Origin: an uncultured Lachnospiraceae bacterium
GTDB taxonomy: Bacteria; Bacillota; Clostridia; Lachnospirales; Lachnospiraceae
Direction: 5' to 3'
Length of the DNA: 24,131 bases
Assembly (NCBI GenBank): GCA_947631755.1
Contig: CANRMO010000005.1
Span: 1-24,131 of the forward strand
The first letter of the stretch is position 1; each line of letters starts with the position of its first letter. The notes under the pieces are model-generated. The model saw only the letters and a program-made list of their open reading frames with translations, was not told the DNA's origin and ran no database searches. Both the position numbers and the translations under genes were made by a program. Shown piece by piece: positions 8,227 through 14,874 of this stretch.

Positions 8227-10281
8227 ATGATTAATATCGGATCAATGATAGGTAACCGTTATGAGGTGATCGAAAAGATCGGGACCGGTGGCATGGCAAA
8301 TGTTTACCGGGCCAAAGACCAACGGCTGAACCGGTTTGTTGCAGTGAAAGTATTAAAGACAGAATACAGTGAAGATACAAAATTTGTGACAAAATTCCGT
8401 CAGGAAGCCCAGGCGGTCGCCTGCCTCTCCCACCCCAATGTCGTGGGCGTGTATGACGTGGGCGAGGAAAACCAGATGCACTATATCGTGATGGAATTTA
8501 TCGATGGTATCACGTTGAAAAAATATATAGAAAAGAAAGGCAAACTCTCTGTCCGGGAATCCGTGGGAATAAGTCTGCAGATTGCCAGCGGCCTTGAGGC
8601 GGCCCACACAAACAATATCATTCACCGCGACATCAAGCCGCAGAATATTTTGATCGCCAGGGATGGGACGGCGAAAGTGACAGACTTTGGCATCGCAAAG
8701 GCTGCCAGTTCGAATACGATCACAGCCAGTGCCATGGGCTCTGTGCACTATATCTCCCCGGAGCAGGCGAGAGGCGGGTTCAGCGATGAGAAGAGTGACA
8801 TTTATTCTCTCGGTGTCAGTATGTATGAGATGCTGAGTGGCTCCCTTCCCTTTACGGGAGAGAGCGCGGTGGCGGTAGCGCTGGCGCATATCCAGGAGGA
8901 CGCTGTCCCCCTTGCGGCTATTGATGCCACGATTCCGAGGGGCCTGAGCAATATCGTTGCCAAGTGTATGCAGAAAAAGACAGAGCTGCGCTATCCGACA
9001 GCGGCGGATCTGATCGCGGACATGAAAATGTTTCTGCAGGATCCCGCCGGGGAATATGGGATCATCAAGCCGCTGTACGAAAATTCAAAGACAATCTTTA
9101 TTCCCAGCGGGGATGTGGATAAGATTAAAGCGGCGGCAGGTAAAGTTCCCGCCGAGGAGAAGAATGAGCTGGAGGAAGAAGAGGAATCATCCGATGGCGA
9201 TGTGGATCCCAAACTGGAAAAAGCCCTGATCATTGGCAGCATTACGGTGGCGATTATCATAGGGGTCATCATTATCTATATGATCGGCAAGGTGATCGGT
9301 ATATGGGGCGGCAGCAAAGTTGCCACGGCGAGCCCGACTCCGACTTCGTCAGAGTCGGCAGCGGAGGTCACTGCGACTCCCGAGGCTGCGGTCTCTGACG
9401 GGCAGACAACGGTGCCGGAGCTGAAAAATCTCACAAAGGATGCGGCTATCACGGAGCTGAACAATAATAAACTCCAGTACAAATTTACCGAGCAGGAGTC
9501 AGATACCGTGGAGAGCGGCAAAGTGATCGGCACAAATCCGGAAGAGGGTTCTTCTGTTGAGAAAAACACACAGGTTGAAGTATATATTAGTTCCGGGCCA
9601 AAGAAAGTCAGTCTGCCGAGTGTGACCTATCACACGGAGGACGATGCCAGGAGAATGCTTGAGGACGCCGGATTTACTGTGCAGACAGGTTCAGCCGTAT
9701 TCAGTGATTCCGTTCCTTCCGGGCAGGTGGCTTACACGGATCCGAAAGGCGGTGCAAAGGTGCTTCCCGGCTCTTCTGTGACTCTCCATATCAGCAAGGG
9801 GGAGGAGAAAAAGAAGGGAGTCGTTCCCGACCTGATCGGAAAGACGAAGAAAGAGGCAAAGGCGGCATTGAAGGCTCAGGGGCTTGAGCTCGGTGCCGTG
9901 ACGAGTGCATATTCAGAAAACGTAGAGAAAAACCGCGTATGCGTCCAGAGCAAACCGGAGGGGTCAGAACTGGATAAGGGGTCAAAAGTGGATGTGACGA
10001 TCAGTCTCGGCGAGGAGCCAAGTTATTCCTATTACGGATCGGTCACGATTGACAACCCATTTGACTATGAGAGCGATCCGCCAGCGACATTTAAGTTTGT
10101 GCTGAGCCAGGATGGCAAGAGGACAACAATTAAAGAGGTTTCCCTGTCATACAGTGATTTTCCGTACAGCCTGGATAATGTAAAGGGTTCCAGCGAGTCG
10201 CAGGGTGATGTGATCGTCTATATGGATGGCAAATCCATTGGGACATCTTACAATATCACGTTCAAGAGAGTTGCCGACTGA
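8227..10281 (+). CDS. prkC: PASTA-domain Ser/Thr protein kinase PrkC/PknB family
   Basis: This 684-residue transmembrane kinase senses muropeptides or lipid II outside the cell and phosphorylates cell wall, translation and germination targets inside. The kinase domain (about 10-270) has a Gly-rich loop IGTGGMANVY, ATP-lysine K41, catalytic HRD (133-135) and DFG (153-155). The activation loop is rich in Ser/Thr. An acidic juxtamembrane stretch (about 313-325) precedes one membrane helix at about 333-355. Outside, a Ser/Thr/Pro linker leads to three PASTA repeats at about 395-457, 459-525 and 531-596. A further 90-residue, probably beta-rich tail (597-684) is not a PASTA repeat. The middle PASTA repeat is divergent at its start. 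GGAGGG precedes the ATG; the TGA overlaps the rsgA start by one base. Confidence 0.95.
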   Translation: MINIGSMIGNRYEVIEKIGTGGMANVYRAKDQRLNRFVAVKVLKTEYSEDTKFVTKFRQEAQAVACLSHPNVVGVYDVGEENQMHYIVMEFIDGITLKKYIEKKGKLSVRESVGISLQIASGLEAAHTNNIIHRDIKPQNILIARDGTAKVTDFGIAKAASSNTITASAMGSVHYISPEQARGGFSDEKSDIYSLGVSMYEMLSGSLPFTGESAVAVALAHIQEDAVPLAAIDATIPRGLSNIVAKCMQKKTELRYPTAADLIADMKMFLQDPAGEYGIIKPLYENSKTIFIPSGDVDKIKAAAGKVPAEEKNELEEEEESSDGDVDPKLEKALIIGSITVAIIIGVIIIYMIGKVIGIWGGSKVATASPTPTSSESAAEVTATPEAAVSDGQTTVPELKNLTKDAAITELNNNKLQYKFTEQESDTVESGKVIGTNPEEGSSVEKNTQVEVYISSGPKKVSLPSVTYHTEDDARRMLEDAGFTVQTGSAVFSDSVPSGQVAYTDPKGGAKVLPGSSVTLHISKGEEKKKGVVPDLIGKTKKEAKAALKAQGLELGAVTSAYSENVEKNRVCVQSKPEGSELDKGSKVDVTISLGEEPSYSYYGSVTIDNPFDYESDPPATFKFVLSQDGKRTTIKEVSLSYSDFPYSLDNVKGSSESQGDVIVYMDGKSIGTSYNITFKRVAD

Positions 10282-11186
10282 TGAGGGGAAAGATTATAAA
10301 AGGGATTGCCGGATTCTATTATGTCTGGTGTGAAGATGAAAAACTTTATGAGTGCAGGGCCAGGGGGGGATTCCGCAGGGACGGGGTTAAGCCGCTTGTC
10401 GGGGACAATGTGGAAATCCAGGTTCTGAGCGGGGAAAAAAAGCTCGGCAATATGGAACAGATACTTCCGAGGGCAAACGAGCTGATCCGCCCGGCTGTGG
10501 CAAATGTCGATCAGGCCATGATTATTTTTGCCATGGCGGATCCTGCGCCGAACCTGAATTTGCTGGATCGCTTTCTCGTCATGATGGAGTGGCAGAGAGT
10601 TGACACGGTCATCTGTTTCAGCAAACAGGATATCGTGCCTTTTGAGCGGGAGGAGGAGCTGCGGGAGGTGTACCGGCTGTGCAGCAACCGCGTCCTCGCA
10701 GTCAGCGCAAAAGAGAACACGGGAATGGAGCAGGTGATGGAGTGTCTCGCCGGAAAGACAACTGTGCTCGCGGGTCCGTCGGGGGTCGGCAAATCCAGTC
10801 TTTTGAACCGGATTTATCCTGAGGCGCAGTCGGAGACCGGCGCCATCAGCGAGAAGATCGGCAGGGGAAAACACACGACAAGGCATTCGGAGCTCTTTCA
10901 TATCGGGAGCAATACATTTATATTTGATACGCCCGGTTTCAGTTCCCTGCAGCTGCCTGAGGTGCCAAAGGAAGAACTGAGCCGGTATTTCACAGAATTT
11001 GCGCCATATGAGAGGCAGTGCCGGTATTCCGGCTGCTCCCATATCAGTGAGCCGGGGTGTGTTGTCAAAGAAAAATTGGGGCAGGGAGCGATCTGCCGCA
11101 GCCGCTATGATAATTATGTGCAGATGTTTGGGGAATTAGCGGAGAGCAGCAAGAGAGTGAACACGGCGAGGAAAAAACGTATGTGA
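10281..11186 (+). CDS. rsgA: Small ribosomal subunit biogenesis GTPase RsgA
   Basis: RsgA is a circularly permuted GTPase that acts late in 30S subunit maturation. The 301 residues show an N-terminal OB-fold, then the permuted G motifs. G4 reads SKQD (114-117) where NKxD/TKxD is usual, and SAKENTG (142-148) serves as G5. G1 is GPSGVGKSS (165-173) and G3 is DTPG (216-219). The C-terminal zinc site uses C247, C252, H254 and C260. The Ser in place of Asn/Thr in G4 is a mild variant; all else is canonical. The ATG overlaps the last base of the kinase stop, and rsgA next to prkC is a conserved Firmicutes arrangement. Confidence 0.96.
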   Translation: MRGKIIKGIAGFYYVWCEDEKLYECRARGGFRRDGVKPLVGDNVEIQVLSGEKKLGNMEQILPRANELIRPAVANVDQAMIIFAMADPAPNLNLLDRFLVMMEWQRVDTVICFSKQDIVPFEREEELREVYRLCSNRVLAVSAKENTGMEQVMECLAGKTTVLAGPSGVGKSSLLNRIYPEAQSETGAISEKIGRGKHTTRHSELFHIGSNTFIFDTPGFSSLQLPEVPKEELSRYFTEFAPYERQCRYSGCSHISEPGCVVKEKLGQGAICRSRYDNYVQMFGELAESSKRVNTARKKRM

Positions 11187-11197
11187 GGAGGTAAAAA

Positions 11198-11854
11198 ATG
11201 ACCTATAAGCTGTCACCATCGATTCTGGCGGCGGATGTGGCATGTCTTGGGGAGGCTGTCCGCATGATTGAGCAGGCCGGATCAGATTACGTACATATTG
11301 ATGTTATGGATGGGGCTTTTGTGCCTAATATTTCTTTTGGTTTTCCTGTGGTGAGGGGGCTGCGGGAACATTCAAAGCTTTTTTTTGACGTGCACTTGAT
11401 GATTCAGAATCCGGTCAGATATGTGGAGAGGTTTGCCAAGTCCGGTGCAGATGGCATCACAGTCCACGCAGAGGCCTGTGAGAGCCTGGAGGACACGGTG
11501 GACGCTATCTGCGGCCTGGGGAAAAAGGCGGGGGTCGCGATTAGCCCTCTCACCGGAGTGGAAGCGGTTCTTCCTGTGCTGGATAAAGTATCGATGGTTC
11601 TTGTCATGACGGTATACCCGGGATATGGCGGGCAGAAGATTATCCGGGAGACATTCGGGAAGATCCGGGAACTGCGCCGCATCATTACAGAGAGAAAACT
11701 GGATGTGGACATTGAGGTTGACGGCGGCATTGACTTCGGGAATATAGAGGAGGTCATGAACGAGGGGGCCAACGTCTTTGTGGCAGGCACAAAAGTGTTC
11801 CGGGGAGATATCATGGAAAATGTAAGACAGTTCAAAAATAAATTTGAGCGTTAA
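11198..11854 (+). CDS. rpe: Ribulose-phosphate 3-epimerase
   Basis: Rpe interconverts ribulose-5-phosphate and xylulose-5-phosphate in the pentose phosphate pathway. It is a 218-residue TIM barrel with the metal ligands and catalytic acids in place: H33 and D35 (HIDVMDG), H66 (FDVHLM) and D175 (EVDGGI). The phosphate-binding and flap segment VMTVYPGYGGQ is at 136-146. An AGGAGG site 5-6 bases before the ATG supports the start. It closes the conserved run that began with murF. In many related Clostridia I would expect a thiamine pyrophosphokinase gene (thiN) next, but none is seen here. Confidence 0.96.
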   Translation: MTYKLSPSILAADVACLGEAVRMIEQAGSDYVHIDVMDGAFVPNISFGFPVVRGLREHSKLFFDVHLMIQNPVRYVERFAKSGADGITVHAEACESLEDTVDAICGLGKKAGVAISPLTGVEAVLPVLDKVSMVLVMTVYPGYGGQKIIRETFGKIRELRRIITERKLDVDIEVDGGIDFGNIEEVMNEGANVFVAGTKVFRGDIMENVRQFKNKFER

Positions 11855-11903
11855 ATGACAGATAAAGATGCCACGGTAGCAAGATACAGGAAAGGAGAAT
11901 GGT

Positions 11904-12497
11904 TTGTCCGGGCTGGATATAAAAATGCTGAAACAGTCAGCGCTGAGCGGCGTGCTGATCGGAATAGGTGTAATCATAAATGTGTTGTCAGAAAATAAAT
12001 ATGTAGGGTCTATGCTGTTTAGTTTTGCACTTCTCACGATTATCCAGAACAGCCTGCCTCTGTATACGGGAAAGATTGGGTTTATAAGGGAAAATAAAAT
12101 AACGGATCTGCTGCAGATCCTGCTGTTCAATCTGATCGGCTCCGCAGTGCCGGTACTCATGGTTATCGCGTGCAAAAAAGATCTGCATAAAGTCATGTAT
12201 GGGGTGTCGTGCGCAAAATTTTCCAATAGTTTCTGGCAGCTGTTTTTGCTGGGGGCACTCTGCGGCGTGCTGATGTTTATTGCTGTGTACACAAAAGTAC
12301 AGGTGATCACAGTATTTTGTATTATGATATTCATACTGTCCGGATTTGAGCACTGTATCGCGGATTTTCCGTATCTTGTGTTAAATTTTAACGCGGTAAA
12401 TTTCTTTAAATTTGCGTGTATCGTGCTGGGCAATTCTGCCGGATCTATCGGCGCATATGAACTTATGGCGGGGAGAGGGAAAGATTCCATGAAGTGA
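11904..12497 (+). CDS. Compact formate/nitrite transporter (FNT) family channel
   Basis: FNT proteins are pentameric inner-membrane channels for formate, nitrite, hydrosulfide or related small anions. This 197-residue protein has six hydrophobic segments (about 13-28, 34-53, 68-89, 109-129, 132-158 and 166-188). The FNT hallmark near helix 5, GFEHCIADF, carries His150, the counterpart of the pore histidine of FocA. The omega-loop-like LYTGKIGF (53-60) supplies Thr55, and GNSAGS is in the last helix. It is about 60-80 residues shorter than typical FNT channels, with short loops and almost no N-terminal extension. The TTG at 11904 is chosen because AAAGGAG at 11891-11897 is well placed; an ATG at 11925 is the alternative. 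The substrate cannot be read from sequence, though the hydrogenase-like neighbour makes formate plausible. Confidence 0.75.
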   Translation: MSGLDIKMLKQSALSGVLIGIGVIINVLSENKYVGSMLFSFALLTIIQNSLPLYTGKIGFIRENKITDLLQILLFNLIGSAVPVLMVIACKKDLHKVMYGVSCAKFSNSFWQLFLLGALCGVLMFIAVYTKVQVITVFCIMIFILSGFEHCIADFPYLVLNFNAVNFFKFACIVLGNSAGSIGAYELMAGRGKDSMK

Positions 12498-12564
12498 AAG
12501 GAAGGTGTGGGATCTTTTATAAAACATTGAACTATAAAAATACGTAATGGGGGAACATACTAAA

Positions 12565-14520
12565 ATGCAAAAGACACAGAATGGATTGGTATTTACAAAT
12601 GATAATTGTATTGGGTGTAATAAATGTATCGCAGCATGCCCGGTTATTACGGCAAATAATGTCATAAAGCAGGGGGATGAGACACAGCGGATCGAGGTGG
12701 ACGGGGATAAATGTATAGCTTGCGGAGCCTGTTTCGACGCCTGTGAACATGATGCGAGGGAATACCGGGATGACACAGAGGAGTTCTTTGCGGCGCTGGA
12801 AAGAGGAGAGAAGATCTCTGTGCTCTGGGCACCGGCTTTTGCGGCCAACTATCCCGGCGAGTATAAAAGGATTCTGGGCGGACTTAAAAAACTCGGGGTG
12901 AACCGGGTGATCAGCGTTAGTTTTGGGGCTGACATCACCACGTGGGGATATATTAAATATATCACAGAGCACAATTTCACAGGCGGGATTTCACAACCCT
13001 GTCCGGCAGTTGTAAATTATATTGAGCACTACATACCGGAGCTGATCCCCAGGCTTGTGCCGGTGCAGAGTCCGATGATGTGTGCGGCTATTTATGCAAA
13101 AAAATACCTTAACATCACGGATAAACTTGCTTTTATCAGTCCGTGCATCGCCAAGAAGAATGAAATAGAAGACCCGAAAAACCAGGGGTATGTGAGTTTT
13201 AATGTGACATTTAACCACTTGGTGGATTATGCGAAAAAATACAATGTGGGGGCAGAGCCGGCCGCCAATGAGATTGAGTATGGCCTCGGTTCGATCTACC
13301 CCATGCCCGGCGGCCTGAAAGAAAATGTGTACTGGTTCTGCGGGGAGGACGTGTTTATACGGCAGATTGAGGGAGAGAAGCACGCCTATGAGTTTTTGGA
13401 GGACTATAAGGAGCGGGTGCTGGCAGGAAAAGAGCTGCCATTTATGGTGGACGCCTTGAATTGTGCAAAGGGATGTATTTACGGAACCGGTGTGGAACAG
13501 GAAAAGACACAGAGTGACGATATCCTCTATGAGCTGCAGAAGATAAGAAAGCAGAGTAAGACGGGGAGAAAGGGCAGCGCGTGGCTGAAAAATGCCACAC
13601 CAGCAAAGCGGCTGAAAAATCTGAACAGGCAGTTCGCACACCTTGACATAAAAGATTTTATGCGGGAATACACAGATAAGTCGGCAGGAAATGAGGTGCT
13701 CCGGCCGGATGAGCCGGAACTCCGTGAGATATTCGCCGATATGAAAAAAGAGAGTAAACAGGATCAACAGATCAACTGCAGTGCCTGCGGCTATCCGTCC
13801 TGTACTGATATGGCAACGGCTATTTTTAATCACTGCAACAATAAAGACAGCTGCATACATTACATAAAAGCCGTTGTGGAAGAGGAAAACGGCCGGATTC
13901 AGGAGTTCTCATCTGCTATGGAACAAAAGAATGAGGAGATTGTAAAGAGAAATGAAAAGGTTGCGGATATGGTGTCGGAGACAAATGAGGAATTTACTAC
14001 ATTGAATGACTCCATAAATGAGATGCTGGACGGAAATAACAGCAATGCGGAGGAGAGTACAAATATTAGTATGGCGATGATGGAAGTCGTGAGATTCTGT
14101 GATGATATGAAAGCCTCTTTTGCTGACATCAGTAAATTGCTGGTACAGCTGGGCGATAACAATGAGAGTATTACAGAGGTGTCATCACAGACAAACCTCC
14201 TCTCGCTGAATGCCTCCATTGAAGCGGCGCGGGCCGGGGAGATGGGAAAAGGATTTGCTGTAGTAGCAGAGGAAATCAGAAAATTAAGCGATATTACAAA
14301 GGGGGCGGCAGATGACAGCAGCCAGAATAAAGAGCAGATCGTGGATGCCATGGACAGACTCGTACACAATTCAGAGGATCTTATGAGTGTAGTGGACGAT
14401 GTGAATATGCGGATCACCAATCTGGCGGCGAGCACAGAGGAGATCGCGGCATCTGCCAGTGTCATAAGCGGTGTGGCGGATGAACTCCACCAGAAATTTG
14501 AGAAGATAAAGGCACTGTGA
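12565..14520 (+). CDS. Sensory [FeFe]-hydrogenase-like / methyl-accepting chemotaxis fusion protein
   Basis: This 651-residue soluble fusion has four parts. A ferredoxin with two [4Fe-4S] sites uses C15/C18/C21/C25 and C50/C53/C56/C60. An [FeFe]-hydrogenase large-subunit domain covers about 85-310. An Fe-S domain has C405/C408/C413 plus C424 and C430. The C-terminal part (about 437-651) is a coiled coil with the MCP signalling tip around 541-575 (QTNLLSLNASIEAARAGE). The cysteines matching the H-cluster ligands remain: C146 (QPCPAVV), C194 (SPCIAKKNE), and C300 and C304 (CAKGC). The canonical TSCCP motif has become SQPCP, so the proton-relay cysteine is lost. There is no membrane segment. I infer a cytosolic H2 or redox sensor that talks to CheA/CheW. 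An upstream ATG at 12547 lacks a ribosome site; GGGGG at 12549-12553 favours 12565. Confidence 0.85.
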   Translation: MQKTQNGLVFTNDNCIGCNKCIAACPVITANNVIKQGDETQRIEVDGDKCIACGACFDACEHDAREYRDDTEEFFAALERGEKISVLWAPAFAANYPGEYKRILGGLKKLGVNRVISVSFGADITTWGYIKYITEHNFTGGISQPCPAVVNYIEHYIPELIPRLVPVQSPMMCAAIYAKKYLNITDKLAFISPCIAKKNEIEDPKNQGYVSFNVTFNHLVDYAKKYNVGAEPAANEIEYGLGSIYPMPGGLKENVYWFCGEDVFIRQIEGEKHAYEFLEDYKERVLAGKELPFMVDALNCAKGCIYGTGVEQEKTQSDDILYELQKIRKQSKTGRKGSAWLKNATPAKRLKNLNRQFAHLDIKDFMREYTDKSAGNEVLRPDEPELREIFADMKKESKQDQQINCSACGYPSCTDMATAIFNHCNNKDSCIHYIKAVVEEENGRIQEFSSAMEQKNEEIVKRNEKVADMVSETNEEFTTLNDSINEMLDGNNSNAEESTNISMAMMEVVRFCDDMKASFADISKLLVQLGDNNESITEVSSQTNLLSLNASIEAARAGEMGKGFAVVAEEIRKLSDITKGAADDSSQNKEQIVDAMDRLVHNSEDLMSVVDDVNMRITNLAASTEEIAASASVISGVADELHQKFEKIKAL

Positions 14521-14576
14521 CCAGCAAAGTAGTGACAGAGAGAACATAAGTGCATATGCTCGAGGAAAGGGGGACA

Positions 14577-14801
14577 ATGATCATGGAGAATAATTTTTGC
14601 TTTTTGAAAGGCGTTGTGGACTGCCATTCCGGGGTGATCCAGAACTGCAACAATATGAGAACGACAAAGTGCCCGCTGGAGGAGGAGAAAGAGAGTCAAA
14701 AAAGACAGAATTTCTGTTTTCTTAAAGGGTTAGTGGATTGCAGCGCGGGGTGTGTGCTCGACTGTAATAATAAGCGTGTGGAATCCTGCCCGAAGGAATA
14801 A
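14577..14801 (+). CDS. Small duplicated Cys-rich protein with cysteines every eight residues
   Basis: I do not recognise this 74-residue protein. It consists of two copies of one module: NFCFLKGVVDC...NCNN...KCP and NFCFLKGLVDC...DCNN...SCP, joined by a charged linker (about 34-44). In copy one the cysteines are at 8, 16, 24 and 32. In copy two they are at 47, 55, 63 and 71, with one extra at 59. Spacing is exactly eight residues throughout, which would suit metal or Fe-S binding or a stacked repeat fold. There is no signal peptide or membrane segment. AGGAAAGGGGG (14563-14573) supports ATG 14577; ATG 14583, two codons later, is equally possible, and GTG 14550 is less likely. It lies 56 bases after the hydrogenase-like sensor with no visible terminator, so co-transcription is plausible. 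Confidence 0.7.
   Translation: MIMENNFCFLKGVVDCHSGVIQNCNNMRTTKCPLEEEKESQKRQNFCFLKGLVDCSAGCVLDCNNKRVESCPKE
14592..14792 (+). repeat. Internal tandem duplication within the small Cys-rich gene
   Basis: Two coding repeats of 81 bases (about 14595-14675 and 14712-14792) are offset by 117 bases (39 codons). Protein identity is high at FCFLKG-V-DC, CNN and CP. The DNA has diverged mostly at third positions (ctttttgaaagg versus cttaaaggg-like), so the duplication is old and held by selection on the protein. Confidence 0.75.
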
Positions 14802-14804
14802 TTC

Positions 14805-14838
14805 TTTTAAAAGGGAAATAATCGTTATATACTATAAA
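14805..14838 (+). promoter_or_regulatory. Possible promoter for the jetABCD operon
   Basis: The 73-base gap before jetA is AT-rich and holds TATACT (14828-14833) with a second -10-like TATAAA at 14833-14838. A poor -35 candidate, TTTTAA (14805-14810), is 17 bases upstream of the first. The position fits a promoter for the defence operon, but the -35 matches only half of the consensus. Confidence 0.25.
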
Positions 14839-14874
14839 TAAAGTTTGAGAAATACTGGGAACGGAGAATTTTTC

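Noticed and set aside
11855..11998. Short + strand frame starting with ATG right after the rpe stop
   Set aside because: It encodes a basic peptide of fewer than 50 residues overlapping the FNT gene in another frame. It has no ribosome site, while the FNT start has a good one.
11372..12490. A 372-codon open frame on the minus strand across rpe and the FNT gene
   Set aside because: It lies opposite two clearly recognised genes, its translation is Cys/His/Ser-rich with no domain pattern, and it has no ribosome site. It is a codon-usage shadow.
12565..14520. Catalytic iron-only hydrogenase
   Set aside because: The TSCCP motif is changed to SQPCP and the C-terminal half is an MCP signalling domain, so a sensory role is better supported than H2 production.
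13899..14699. A 266-codon open frame on the minus strand opposite the chemotaxis domain
   Set aside because: Opposite the strongly conserved MCP signalling region and the small Cys-rich gene; the Ser/Leu-rich translation matches no family.
14785..14812. Possible hairpin AAGGAAT-AATTCTT followed by T/A residues after the small Cys-rich gene
   Set aside because: The stem is only about five mostly A-T pairs, too weak to call a terminator.
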